Shown: positions 35,301 through 48,321, numbered from the stretch's first letter. The stretch: DNA of 64,000 nt from Mesaphorura yosii (GCA_009869945.1 WIXG01000072.1:124001-188000); one strand, 5' to 3'. Made by a program: numbers and translations. Notes: generated by a model from the letters alone, not told the origin.

Positions 35301-38300
35301 GATTTTCGTTTCCAATTTGATGTTCCAGTCCAGGGCATCGGGCGAGGAGAAAGTCCACAAAGTCGGTCGGAGTGAGGACGTTGATGTCCCAGTTGAGATG
35401 GGAAAGAACCATCAGTTCCCAAGACTGCAAACAAAAGACAAACGCGCATGAGTTCACAAGGGGCTGTAAAATTGTAATCGTGCAAGGAGGCAAATGAGGG
35501 CAGGTAGTCGGGGCGGATTTCGTGGATTTCGTGCATTCTTGATGTTTGAGCAGCGCAAATTGCGAAGGAAACCGAGTCACAATTTTTATGTTAATGCTGC
35601 CGGTGGTGGTGTTCAGGGTGAGTGACCACAGCAACAATCTTTGTTGTATGAATGAATAAAGTGTGAATGAATGATGCTCCAGGAGCCCTACTCGGCCGAC
35701 TGAGTGAGTGGGTGAAGTGTCACGCATGCATGCGCCGAAAAAAATACCCTTGATCCATACGAAATGAGAATTCACGGCAAACTTCTCAATTCTCAAATTA
35801 TGCTCCACAACTTTAATGAGTCGTCAAGGTGGTGCGGATCTTTCACTTCCTTCCAAGATGATACATTTCCTGTCAAGATACTTGCCATAAAAGACCAGCA
35901 CACATGAAAAAGGAAACCAGGTGCGCCTCTAATTCGGATGACTTCCTCCACTCCACCAGGCACGAATGTGTACCAGTTTGAAAGTACGTGGCCTTCGTTG
36001 CCTACTGACTTTATACAGGACACATTCTACTCGACTTCGCTTCAGACTCACTCACTACCAAAACTAAACCTGCACGAATTAAGTAACCCACAATAAATTA
36101 CTTGCTTAGTTCCTTTTGTTATTTGCAATTCGCTAGTTTGCGTTTCGAAAACGCTCGGCAAATTCGCCAAATATCCAAAATATGCAAAGTTAATGAGTCA
36201 TTAATTAATTGCCCATTGTTCACACTGCGAGTTGCGTCCGAATTATCATTTATGTACTATGCTGTCTTACTTCGTGTTGTCCGTTGTTTTCTACAGGAAT
36301 ACAAAGATAAAGAATACTGCATTGACTTGTATCATGCACAAAAGCTGTTCAGTCCGATGAACAAATTAATAGAGAAAGGCCTAAATGAATGGAGTTTTAA
36401 AAAACGGTTATCGGCCTCGATTCGAATTCATTTGCATATGTTGTTGGTTTGAACCGCAGTGGTAATAACGGCTTGCAAATAAATTACACAACAAAGCTGC
36501 CACTTTTTTCTCGAAACAACAAAAATTAGACTCGACTCGACTTCTTTGTTAAACTCTGGCTGACTGCACAGGGCACCACATCCACATCCGTGCAGTGAAA
36601 GGAGTGAACGCAGATGCTTCGTAATCATTCATCACAGTCTGCATTTACACACGTGTTTATAACCAATTTATCGTTCGAGCTGAGCTAGAGCACAAGGTGC
36701 GCTGCTGCACGGTGCATCGCTTCTCTCTCCTGTCTTTCTTGTGTTTCAACTCTTACTTCCGACGGAAAGTCAGAGCAAGACAGACATGATGTGTAAGACA
36801 GATTAGGCACGAGAGACGAACGAACACAATGGAATGGCAAACGCACACAAGCCCAGACCAGACCCAGTGACTCGGTGCAACTGGCAGCTCATTAATCCGA
36901 AGGTGAACCTGGGCTCACGCTTCTGTATGCGCAAATTGACCGAATTAGCCCGTGGCCCGTTTCTTTATTAATGACATGGGCGAACTGCACTCTACGGGAG
37001 AATTAATGATGCCATAAAATGAACATAAAATGCTGTGGCCCGTCCTCCCTGAGTGAGTTTTGCATGAGTTCGGCGGGTAGACTGGAGAAGGGTCTCGTGA
37101 GTGAGAAAAGGTGAAGGAAATTGACTTTCAGTTTTGTTGGCAGTCTTTCCGTTCTGTGTGCACTGACGCATGTGGATGTTTAAGGAGACAATGATGAGCA
37201 GTGTATTGTTGTGGCTGCACAAGGAGAGAAAGGTGTATGAGTTGTAAACACAGAATAGACGGCCGAGTGGGCATGTGCACAAGTAGCACGAGAGCACGAA
37301 GCCCTGGAATTCCACCTCCAATTTAAGAGGTCTGGAGTGGCGAAAGGAAACTCATTCTCAGGTGACTAACCCGGAGTGCTTGCGCGGTGACGCTGTTGTC
37401 CGTGTACCAGGAGAGCAGGTCCAGCGAGAAGTAGTTGCACTGTCTCGACTTGGAACTCAGGAGCAGACAGACGCAGGCGACGAGCTGGAGCTGGTCCTTC
37501 TTGACCGTGCATGTGCCCAGGAATTTGTCCAGTAAAGCTACCGCCAATGGAAACACAATCTCGCTGCAACGCTGCTCCTCGCATACCTGCAATGGGTAAA
37601 CGCAAAGGATGCATTAGTCATTTTAACAGACAGTCCAGAACTTCAGCGTGAAGCTTTGGCCTTAATTAAGCGATGCTATCAGTCCATAACTCACTGTGCT
37701 AGCATACACAATATTCACGATAAGCAAAGAGCTCACACTCCACTGATGGGCAATTACTTAATGAAACGGCGCAGATCAGGTCGGAGATACGTCAGTCTGG
37801 CGCGATGAGCCCAGCGAGATTCTCATGAATAATTTCCCGAGCCGAAGGAGTCAGACGGGGGAAGACCCAGACCCCAGACCACGGCCACGGTCACGCCATG
37901 GTGGCATCGGATGCTCCCTTATTCATGTGTGAAATGGGTCTCCGCTTCCGCTCAACCCTTAATTCCACTACACCGCTAAAGTTTGCTCTCGCGGATGAAT
38001 GAACGTGCGAGACAACACGCGACTTACATAATTTATTAGCCCGGTCCTGCCCAGTGCAGTGCGAGCACGGCAGATCACAAGACAAGAAAGCGCATCGCAT
38101 CGCACCAATGTAAACAATTGTAATGCGGCCCGAGACAAATAAATAATCTTTCTTACGGGTTCCGCGCCAGCCCGCCCGGCTCGCTTCTCGTTTCGCTCCT
38201 CCGATTTCACTTTAGGCTACTACACCCTTTGCGCATCTAAAGACTCTTAATGACTCCTTGCGTAATGTAAACATCTCCACCGCAAGGAAACCTTCATGTT

Positions 38301-38821
38301 TAATTTATGGCATTTTGTGTGCTGTATTCAGCTTTCCAGATCTCCCGCTTTCACTTTTTCGATATGATTAGCAAATTAGTCCAGCTCAAGCGTGCGATTG
38401 GAGCGCGCCATGATTTCCGAGGTAAAACAACTGAAAAAAGACAAACCTCAAGCATCCACGAAGCCACAATTTTCCTCATGTACGGCAAAATGTCGTCCTT
38501 CGACGAATTCCGCAAGTAGTCCCGCGGTTTCTCCATGCAAGACTCAAGCGTTTTGATCCTGCTCATTACGTCTGGGTGGTGGAGGATAACCGGATCAAAG
38601 TACGAGTGCACGTACGCTGTTCCCTCATCAGGCTCATTGTTGCGGTCGGGGTCGTCGGGCTTGTGCTGCGTTGATCCGTGGACTGATTTTAATAGCGCCT
38701 CATCTGGTGGCTCCGAGCAGAGCAGCTCCGCGAGCACGGGCACTTGCGGTTGACAGCACTCAAGCTCACTCGGCGTCTCGTTCGCAACTCCGTCGTTCGA
38801 ACCGCCGACCCGGGGTTGCAT
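32378..38821 (-). CDS. CycD: Cyclin D (G1/S cyclin, CDK4/6 partner)
   Basis: Activates CDK4/6 to phosphorylate Rb and drive G1 progression. Four exons, right to left: 38447-38821, 37371-37586, 35253-35424, 32378-32745; 1131 nt, 376 aa. An LxCxE Rb-binding motif (LLCSE, residues 33-37) precedes the cyclin box. The box begins near [22 protein letters not shown] and continues through FPLAVALLDKFL, KDQLQLVACVCLLLSSK, YTDNSVTAQALRSWEL and LRRHAITFMALCSTEPRF. The C-terminus NTPTDVQDIVV matches the TPTDV phosphodegron at the end of vertebrate D cyclins. Introns of 860, 1946 and 2507 bp are long for this window; I saw no genes in them. The open frame continuing past the exon 1 donor is read-through into intron 1. 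Confidence 0.95.
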
Positions 38822-41800
38822 ATCGGCGGGGTTTTAGCTCGGAGCGTTCTCAATTTAGCGTCGCGTCTTGACTCGGCGTGTTCAAGTTAATCAAGATCAA
38901 CCGGAGTACAAACTCGAGTTGACACTGCTTTCCACTGTAAACTTATGGCATGACTGAGACGCGCTGAATGTACTTTCCCGAATTCACTACAAGAGACGGT
39001 GTACTGTGGAAATGGAGTGGCGGTCTACGCGTACGGTAATTTAAGAGAAAGTACGACAAGAAGAACCTCGACTGACTTGAGATGATGACCGATGTTGGCA
39101 CGCGACTGAGTTTCGAGCCCGAGTCTACGTCGAATTCAAATATGAAAAGGAAAGCGAGTAGTATACTTTTTTTACTCCGCTAGTCCCATCGGCCTGCACT
39201 GCACGATACAATAATGGGAAACGTACCTTACACGCTTACCTTCGTAATAACATGCCTGCCATGCAACAATATAAAATTTATATATTAAACCGCATTATCA
39301 GCTGCCAATCCATTCTTTAATGCATAAGGCGAAAACACACAAAAGTGGTCTTTCCTCCGCTGCAGCGAGCAAGGGATGAACCTTCACAATGAGAGGAAGA
39401 CCGTTTATACGAGTAGTGCGTTGAATCGAACTGAAATTATAAAGGACCAGGTGTTCTCGCAGCGACGACAATAACACGTATAATTTGAACCTTATTCTGC
39501 AGGTAGGGAAATTTTTATTTCGGTCGCACTGCCCGTAGCACTCGCTCGTACAATGTCAGCCCAGCCGACCGAACAACCCTCCGTGGAATTGATTGTCTCT
39601 TTTATAAATGTCATAATAGCACTACTGCGATGCTCGTGTGCTTGGTTCTACCGTTAATCTTCCACTCCGAGCACGCAGCTTCTGGCTTCGTGTCAACGTG
39701 CGCGACCAGCAAAAGCGCGATACGTACACACATGAAATTCAACGCTTGGTGTGATTCAAGCCTGGCAAACGCAAGCCAAGTCAGTGATCGAGGGTTTTTG
39801 CGTTTTGCAGCCTCCGTAGTATTCGGGTTCCGAAAAATAATAATATTCTGTCAATGTCAATCTCGTTCCCAGATCCGACTGAGGGTATAGAATGTCATGG
39901 AACTGCACACCAATCACACCGTGAAGCTACAGAAATTCGAGCACAATGCAAATTCAATGAAATATAATCGTACGCAGATAGAAGTGAATTGGTGGAGATC
40001 ACACGGATATCTTTGCCCCCAAAAATTGTAGCTTGAATTCGTCTCGGTTTTAATTTGCAGTTATTGTTGGAACGCTGATGGCAAATGGACATGCCGTGCA
40101 GGACTGTTAATTGATCCGCACTCTTAATTGCGGTGAGCCGACAAATGGTTAACGCAATCGCACTAATGCCGTTATCTTAAGAACAACAGCCGCCAAGTGT
40201 TTTAGTGTTTAGGTTCTGCTCTCACGATGAAGATTTATTGCCTCACATCGGGAATGCTCGAAACTGGTCAGCAACGGCAAAGAGCAGGCGCTTCGCATGC
40301 AAGATGTTGGTCACTGCGACTAAACCATGAATGATGTAATGAAGCTATTACCTTAAGGATGCGGTTACGAAACTTGAATTTTATGAACACGTATTGCGAA
40401 TCGGACAGGAAGTGACCGGAAATTAAAGCGAAGCTCAAGCTAGTCTTAGCATAAGCTACTTAATGAGCACCAGGTTTTTGGGTTTGACCAGTTTCACGAA
40501 AACGCGGATGCAGTCTGTGATCTGAAATGATCACGTTAGTGTAGCCATGGATGAACTGGAACATATATACAGCAGGTTTAGTGATAGTAGGAAGGTCAAT
40601 GTCTTGCTTCATTTGAGCTCTTTCGTTTTTCTGGCCTTTTAAATCCCCAAGATACAGTTTCACGTCTGATCCAAAGCAAAGGTAATTGAAAATCAAGGGA
40701 CTCGCCTTGGCAAAGGCACTCTGTGCTCCCTTTGACTGACTGATCGTATCGTATCAAGTGTGTAAAAGCGAAACATTTCATAGTAAACGTAGCGTAATTG
40801 TAATTGTAAGAAGAAGTTCACCAACTGATCCTGCTTCTTATGGGCACATGCTACAGAGCAGTGTCGACTCCGAAGTGTGTCCGTCTTTCGAGAGACTATG
40901 GCAAGACCATGACGGGACCCGGCACAGCACCTGGACTCCTTCTTATTCAGTCGGCTCTCCTTGAATAGAATCTCTGATGCTGTGTAAATTCTCACATGCA
41001 CTGTCCAATTCAAATAGCAACATTCCCTTTAAAAATCCGATTGCAATTGTTGGACGATTCGTTCCTCTTCTGTCTGAGACCAAATCTGCCTCGTTTAAAG
41101 GGACGAAGAAACATGCCACACGTCTTTCGCACGAGCACTGGTCCTGGCTCGCTGCCCTCTGCGTGTCCCGGACTGGGCCCTGAAAGGGAATTTTTCTTTT
41201 GATTGAAAAGAAACTGGTTGCGTTTTCTTTCAGAAAAACAAACAATTGAGAAGCAATAATGCTTTGCTCTCGCATCATCTGCAAAAGTTGAGTCTGGTCT
41301 AGGGTGAGCACAAAAGCGATTGCATTTCTTTTGAAAGCAGTTAGCCACATATGCAATATTTAATATCCAGCAGCCATTCACATTCTTTTCATTTGTGTTT
41401 GATTACGCACGGTCCCTCTCTCCTTTGACTAATGTGATCTCGGCAGACGGAAGGAAACGACATTATGTGCGGACGACTGAACATTTCCTTGTCCAAAGCG
41501 CCTTCTTTGCAATCGGCCCTTTAAATTTCACCTGGACCGGAGTTGCTGCACTTCTTTTAGTTTCTTTGCGATGCAGCAGCCAAGGCATTTCGATGACGCA
41601 TTGTGTTTCGTGCAAGATCCTTCGAATTAAGCGTGTACAATGGACTTAACCTTTGAAAATCAACACTAACCCCGAATCAACTAATGCCCTTTACTCCCTT
41701 CATCGTCTCGGGCAGGACGTCCGATTGTAATCCAGATGCATCTTGCAATTGAGCTGCATGTGCGTTTCCTTCCTTCTCGCATATGTCGTCTCGACGGCTT

Positions 41801-42367
41801 GCATTTCTTTCTTCCGGTCCAACTCCACGGCAAGACAATAAAGAGTCAACAGTCGTCAGCATTTGGGCCTTGGGAATGCACTCTGGTTCATTTCACATCG
41901 AAATTAGAGCATATGAATAATAAAGGAAGGAGTGGCCCAAGCTGGCTGCCCGTGCAACGTGTGTTTGGAAATAATTACTCGGGCGTTCTTTGTTCCAACC
42001 TTTAAAGAAAGTGAGTCATTGGAGACAGGTCGATTGAAAACTGCCTGCACTGCCTTAATGACATGCCAGCAGCAGGAACAAGTTGGTGTGCATGATATTT
42101 ACTTGTCCAGCAGGTCACGAGTCTGCATCGCCTTGCCATTGTACAAAACAGCTTTAAACCCATTCTCTCCCTCGCGTTCGCGCTGTACTTGACTTGGCCG
42201 GTCGGCCGGCTGTCATGATTATCTTCATATGTCATCATGATCACTCTCTCGCTGACTTCCGAACAGCTGCACCGTAAACTTGCATTCATAGATGTTAATT
42301 GGGCGATAAGAAACGGAATAGAGACCAAATAAAGAGTTGCATGGTAAATTTTTATCCAAACGAATTC
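38822..42367. other. Intergenic region upstream of cyclin D, with one candidate minus-strand exon
   Basis: Mostly non-coding to my eye; the right-hand edge of cyclin D regulatory DNA is probably here. One candidate minus-strand terminal exon is at 40456-40521: acceptor TCATTTCAG, then ITDCIRVFVKLVKPKNLVLIK and a stop, with a minus-strand AATAAA at 40233-40238. Open frames upstream of it (40540-41356) could belong to the same gene but match nothing I know, so no gene is called. Confidence 0.35.
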
Positions 42368-42373
42368 TTTATT
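42368..42373 (-). terminator. Polyadenylation signal AATAAA, TAF8-like locus
   Basis: AATAAA on the minus strand, about 150 nt after the TAF8-like stop codon. Confidence 0.5.
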
Positions 42374-42525
42374 CTTGAAATGAAATGTAAAGATTGCAGG
42401 TTTTTGCGCCCAAGATGTAGACGTTCTAAGTTTGAGGCTTAGTTTCGAATTTGTTGGACAGACAGGATAGCTTCTGGAATGGTCTAATCCCTGGCTGCAG
42501 TCACTTCTGTCAAGGATCGAGCCGG

Positions 42526-43505
42526 CTAGAGGAAGGAGTTATCAACAACTTCCCAAGTTTCTTCTTCCTCTGTACCTCCTTCAGCCACATCCCCAACCTG
42601 ATCGACGACCCCCATGGCTCGCTCCTCCTCGTGCTTCTTAGGGTTCGAATTCGAAGTTCCAGTCTTCTTGATCGTAGGCTTGATCTTTGGCCAGGTGGGC
42701 GTTGGCCGTGGACCTTCCTTGTAAACTTGACCTCCGGCTCAACGAGTTTTTGATCTTTCGGGATCGAAACATCCGAGTAGCTGCCAGGCTTCTGGTTATT
42801 GAACGGAACCGAGCCGTCTTCGAAGAAAGAAGTGCACTCCGAAGTGCGTGTTATAAAACCTCACGAGTGCTTGCTTGCACTGTTCCTGCGATTCTGCCGC
42901 TTTCGCTCGAACCGTCGCGTTATCCGGCTCCGGTGGATTATGAGCTTGCATAAGTGACGCATTTGAAGTTGTGTTAACCCGAATAAATAATGCGAGCGGC
43001 CAATTAATTAAAAGTTCTGATTTCTAATTACCGGAGTTCTGATGTACTCTAGTGGGAAGTACGAGTAGCGCCGTCGCCACTCGCCTATCGGAAACGTGCA
43101 GCAATTTTTCAGACTTCGGCAATAGTTCCCATTCAAGTTTTGGTGGGACATGGCGCCCGGGTCGGCACGCAAATTCCCTCAGTGCGACTGGGTCGACGTT
43201 CCAGTCCAACTCCAAGAAGGCCATTTCTATGTCTCGAATGCATGGCTCCACACGGTTAGCTTGCTCGGCGAACCTCTGGCTAGAATGTCCAACCTTAACC
43301 AGCACTGCAGACAAGTGCGAACAAATTAGACCTCAGAGTTAGCTGGAGTTTGTCTTTAACCATCCATATACTAAGTGAAATGCCACTTACTCTTCTCGAA
43401 CATTATTTGCAACAAAGACTCCATAACGGGAGATCCAGAAACGGCGCTGTAACCAACTTCAGTTCCCATCAACTCAAGCACCCCTTTCAAGTACATCCGC
43501 CCCAT
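42526..43505 (-). CDS. taf8: TAF8-like TFIID subunit, conserved segments in different frames
   Basis: TAF8 pairs with TAF10 through a histone fold in TFIID. Exons, right to left: 43391-43505, 43032-43304, 42526-42944, joined by good GTAAGT/TGCAG and GTAATT/GCAAG sites. Exons 1-2 encode a histone-fold-like stretch (LKGVLELMGTEVGYSAV; VGHSSQRFAEQANRVEPCI; DIEMAFLELDWNVDP) as in TAF8. Exon 3 has PEPDNATVRAKAAESQEQCK followed by QALVRFYNT, matching the TAF8 REKAASQ...ALTRF region, and ends with a basic PKIKPTIKK and an acidic tail TEEEETWEVVDNSFL. The frame is not continuous: ECTSFFEDGSVPF (about 42728-42839) is shifted relative to the segments on either side, and YFPLEYIRTP in exon 2 is also in another frame. 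Intact splice sites and a poly(A) signal argue against a processed copy. It may be a decaying gene, carry assembly indels, or have splicing I missed. Confidence 0.62.
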
Positions 43506-45724
43506 TCCTCAGACTTGGACTCTGCCATTCTCACTTAGCAGCACTCTTTTGATCCACACTACGACAACCAATTAGTTAGATACTAAATTAACCGACGATT
43601 GAGGACTTCAATTGCTTCATTCATTAAATTTTGTATTCACTACTTGTGAAAATGTAAAGAATTCGGATGACTGCGAATTTTGTTCGAATACTTCTTAGCA
43701 AGAACTCACAAACACCTAACACACGGTTAAAGTAAAGGTGACAATGCACTGCGCATGCAATCTACTGTTTTCCGCTACGGAATTCTTTCGATGCTCGCTC
43801 CATCGCATCTGTGTATAGCTTGGCCGGGCTTGCAATGCACACATGACCAACAAGTCAGGCCTGGTAGGCCGAGCGATCGACACCGCACAGCAAAAACCGA
43901 GTTGAACCGAATTACGAATCAAAGCTTTGAAATGAAATGCACAACCGCGAATATCCGATGGTCAAGCTTACAAAAACTGCAAGCATGCATTTGGGATAAG
44001 CGAGAATCATCGATGCACTTAAAATTATTGTGAGGTCAAAAGAAAACCCATTAAACGATGCAGAATGTTTGTATTGAATAGTCTGCAGAATCCGGCTAAA
44101 GAAACAGTTGATGAAAATGGGCTTGAGATGGATGAGACCGAATCCAATGTAAATTCCAATCCTTGAGTTAAGGGAGGTGGTTCGGTTATTCGAGTTTGTT
44201 GTGCATCGTACAAGCTCATTTCGCAGGACAAGCAAGCAGGGGAAAAATGAACTCGCTCCATCAGGTTTCAACAATGGCACCATCACCATCTGCTGACACA
44301 CTGCTGCACTTTTGTTGCATTGCATTGTTGCGATGATTGTTGGCACACCAACATACTCTTTGTTGCCCTTTCCTATAAAATCGGCTATCGACCTTTTGAT
44401 TTGCTATTGCTCCTTGTGGACTTGCTTAATCACGAATTCAATCGTACTATGCGCGACAGCAAATCTTCGTACGATCAAATCAACACAATGGCGCAGAATC
44501 TCCAGCTTTAGTACCAAGCGCCGGTGCTGGCGTAAAAGATCCAAAAGTGCACCTTTGCTGAGTGCTGGCATCATTCGCTCGCAGCGTACGCTCATATTTT
44601 GGCTGGCAGACTAGACGACGGAGCGTGCGCAATTCTCGAGAGATTATTCAGAAATACTGGAGTGAGAAATCGATTGAGGAAACGAGAAATCTTCATAATT
44701 GCGGCAAGGAGGATCGAGCAGGCACGGCGGAGTCGGAGTGAAGGTAGAAGGCAGAGTCGAGTGTGGTTTATGCAAACTGGAGACGGCGAAGGATTTCAGA
44801 GTGGAGAGAAGCTCCGTGGAGGTGAACGGAGAAATGTCAACAAAAGTTGGGGATGACTGTGCCTCTCATTTTAACTTGATTTGAAGTTGGTACTCGTTAG
44901 CTGAGCAAACAAGGGAAAGTGCTGCCTCCCTGCCTTTGCACTATCTTTCACCGTGAAATACACTGTCGTGTTTGTACATACAATCAGCCTAGCTCGAGCA
45001 AGAAGCAAGAGGCTGGACACCGTAGCTGCAGGCCTTGCCATGTGGACACACTCAGATCCGTCTTGAGTTTGGGCGAAAGTATTGTCAAACTCGGTGTGCC
45101 GTGAGATTGGGGAAAGGACAAGGATCTTGTTAATCTGTCTCCAGGAAGGCGAGTGACAAACCGGCGTGGCGAGTCAAGTCAAGTTTTCCTTCTCTTGCCT
45201 TGTACATTCTTTTCCAGCTGACATTGTAGTTTTTGGCTGGCTGACGTCATAAATTTGGGATGCGGACCACGCTCTGCAGTTAATTAAGAAATGTCGCAAT
45301 GGGGCGGCACACACACGACGGATAGCGCGCGGCTACATCTGCAGAGAAGACGGAAGAAGACCGGTCTTGTTTGTGTTTTTTGTTAAAGTTTGCCCCCTGC
45401 AACTTTAATCAGGGTTATGGTGCGCCCCGCATGAATAAATAATCGAAACATCCCACTCGGAAAAATTAATTCAGAAAACTGTCGCTTCTCGATTCGTCAC
45501 TCCACACACTTCCCCTCACATGCGTGCCTCACACCAGACGAGCATCTTATGATTACAATAAACGCTCTAAATGGCTGCTGGTTCCGACAAAAATCACTTC
45601 CAGAATAGCCAGATGAGCTCTGCCTCCTCTGACATCATGCTGCGCACAGCGTAGTCAAGTCAAGCAATGCAAAATAAAATTCCAATTAAATCATGCTTTG
45701 TCTCACATTCTTCAACTATCAAAA
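43506..45724. other. Intergenic region between TAF8-like and the Tc1 element
   Basis: No gene I can support. A minus-strand open frame at 44404-44595 (MPALSKGALLDLLRQ...) is followed, after one TAG, by more open sequence. It has no homology known to me and no splice context. Confidence 0.4.
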
Positions 45725-46217
45725 TACAGTGAGATCAGGAAGGTTAAGACCACTACGTTTTTTCCCCGTTGCTCGGAGACAAAACCTCCGATCCTGACGC
45801 ACTGCATAATGCGGGGCAAAGTGAGAAAGAAATCGCACAGGTTTTATGTCGTTCTAAGACAGTTGTCCACAACTGCATCACAACTACAACATTATCTACA
45901 ATGTGTGCACTGTCCCAATCTCATGTTCAGTTAACGCTGAAGCCCTGCCGATTATGCTTCTAAACAAGATTTAATGTTTCTACCACCGTGTCAGCTTCAA
46001 AACTGAAATCTTTAAAGTGGTCCTAACATTTTTGACCACCTCTTTTGTGACATTTTTGCCAATTTCCCCCATGTCTTGGCACAAATCAATGAAAATGTAC
46101 ACACACATGTGCCTTAATTCCCCCTATATACCAACCAAGTTTGGCCAGGATCGGAGGTTTTGTCTCCGAGCAACGGGGAAAAAACCTAGTGGTCTTAACC
46201 TTCTTGATCTCACTGTA
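45725..46217. mobile_element. Short Tc1/mariner-type DNA transposon derivative (MITE-like)
   Basis: Terminal inverted repeats of 72 bp, 45725-45796 and 46146-46217, identical at 70 of 72 positions, begin TACAGTGAGATCA. The outermost TA is the expected target-site duplication and CAGTG is a Tc1-like terminus. The interior (about 45797-45880, plus strand) encodes a helix-turn-helix fragment (ALHNAGQSEKEIAQVLCRS, then KTVVHNCI) like a Tc1 transposase N-terminus, but the catalytic DDE/D domain is absent. The element is about 490 bp, an internally deleted, non-autonomous copy. Close TIR identity suggests recent insertion or gene conversion. Confidence 0.88.
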
Positions 46218-47758
46218 GCTTTCTGAAATGACGCCAAGCATGGCCAGCAGACGCACTTTCGTTCCCATAATTCCTATTTTGACATTTTCTCAGGCAGTCA
46301 AGTGCCGACCGAAATTGCCGCATGATTGAGAGCAAGGCAATAAATGTCAAATGCAATTTATGGTCCGAGTCCTGCGTGAGAAAGAATACTAAAGCAATTA
46401 ACAAAGTGTGCCAAAATCCTTTGAGACTTGACGTTATGCTGCTTGATGATTGAAATGAAAATATAATAAGACTTTAATAGACAGGAAGCCCAGAATCAGA
46501 AATGGAAGGTGCAGCGCAGAACCAGCGTGTGACGCGACGTGATCTGAGCCGAGGCTGGAAAAGAGCAAGTGATCCGCGCCCCGTGTTTGTGTGTTGGTTG
46601 TAAAATTAGGGAGATCAACGGAGCAATGCCGCTGTTGGTTGTCATTTCTCCAGAGAATTCTGCTGCAGCGTGCACGAAACAATCTAATCATTTATGAATT
46701 TCGGAGGCAGAGACCCAAGAAGCAGTGCCACGGTGATCGTGTGCATAAACGAGAGAGCCGCGCCGTTGAGTTCTTTGCCGAATGAGGGTGTTATTGTCGG
46801 ATTGACTCTTCATTGTTGCACTTGTACCAGCACAGCCTGAAAATGTGAAGTAGGGGTCGACATTCGTTCACATGCACGGGACTGGGAGTGCGTAAGCACG
46901 CGTGGCGGTGCATGGCTGATGCATGCACGCGACTCGTGCGGTCTGCCAAATCTCACATGTCTTTGGATGCAGTTTTGTACATGACCTCACATAAGGATCG
47001 CATCTCGGAGGTCATGAGAAAAGTTTTTATTGAATTACCTCAGTTGAGCCCTACTCACAACGTAATGAAATATAATCTCATGCCAGGACCACTTCTAACA
47101 TGCCTGCTTACGTGCTTACCAAAACAGCGTGGCCGTTTTCATGCTTGTCCCTGTAGCAATTTGGACTTGTTCCGACTCAAATTTACGGGATGAGCAATGA
47201 TTGCGATTATGAGTTTTGGTGTAGAAATATGCTAACGATGATTAGTTTGATTACGCTCATAATCTCAGAAATTACGGCAATGGCCCGTAATTTGGCTTCT
47301 AGGTACTTTGTTTCTGTACCTGCGTGATCCAGAAACACTGGAAAGCGGGAAGTACGTAGAATTGCTGCTACCTGTTGAAAATATGAAAAATTTGTTATTT
47401 TCTCACACTTCCTCGGCATTCCTACTCCGCCATTTCATATTGACATGCTACATTTATCCGTTGTACAGTTGCAAAAGCTAAGGAGTTCTTTGAAGAAGGA
47501 GCGCAGAAGAAAGTGGTACATGTGAGATTTAAAATTAGAATCTGTAGCTACCACAAATGCAATATGCAGTTCACGATGGAACTAGCCTGGATACTGGAGA
47601 GGAGAGAAAGCGCGTTGCGTTGCAGGATGGCAGATGGGTTTTGGTTGAAGCGGAAACGAGCGTTGCGAAGAGTTGGTCATAAACGAGAATAAAGGAGAGA
47701 AAAAGTATTTACTCGGATCTGGATTGGTTCGGGTTGCTTACAAAAGACCCGCCCAGTG
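46218..47758. other. Phox2 upstream region
   Basis: About 1.5 kb between the Tc1 element and the Phox2 TATA box. No coding exon recognised; presumed promoter-proximal regulatory DNA. Confidence 0.45.
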
Positions 47759-47767
47759 TATATAAAA
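47759..47767 (+). promoter_or_regulatory. TATA box of Phox2
   Basis: TATATAAAA, about 560 nt upstream of the Phox2 start codon. It predicts a transcription start near 47790 and a 5' UTR of roughly 530 nt. No upstream intron is needed. Confidence 0.5.
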
Positions 47768-48321
47768 TTAAGTCCAGCCCATTTCCAGACCAAGATCTCT
47801 CGGAAGCGAGCGAGAGGAGATACGGTTGATCTTATAAAGTCTGAAATGGTTCAAAATTGAATTAGAGGCGAACGTTTTAACAGCGAAATTCAGTTATCGT
47901 CGAGACTACAGCTTTATAGCTAAGCCATAATAGTAGTAATAATAATAATATTTTCCAGTCAAGGTCTGTTCTCTTTCCGTGAGATCAGACAACAAAAAAT
48001 CGGAACCAAGGCCTCTCGAAATATAATTATCTTCAATCTAATGAAATTGTCTCCAGTTAGGATTCACTCACAGCGTAAAAATACTCCACTGACCAAGATT
48101 TTCTCCCTGGTCAAAGAAAACGCGTGAATTAATTCCGGCTACGCACTTTTCTCACGCCAAACTCCACAATTTGAGACTGCGTCTCAGCTCCAATCAGCGC
48201 CCTGTTTGTTCTTGTGAAAGTTCTTGAACGCTTCAACAAAAGCGGCTAAAGTGCTCGATTAAATTACGAACCGGAAATTCATAAAGTGGTAAACTACAAA
48301 TATATCCAGAAATCAAGAAGG

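Noticed and set aside
42687-42953. Plus-strand open frame opposite TAF8
   Set aside because: It is the shadow of the minus-strand TAF8-like exon 3, which has clear TAF8 residues.
44404-44595. Minus-strand frame reading MPALSKGALLDLLRQ, with further open sequence past one TAG
   Set aside because: No family match and no splice signals linking it to anything; a frame of this length is not rare by chance.
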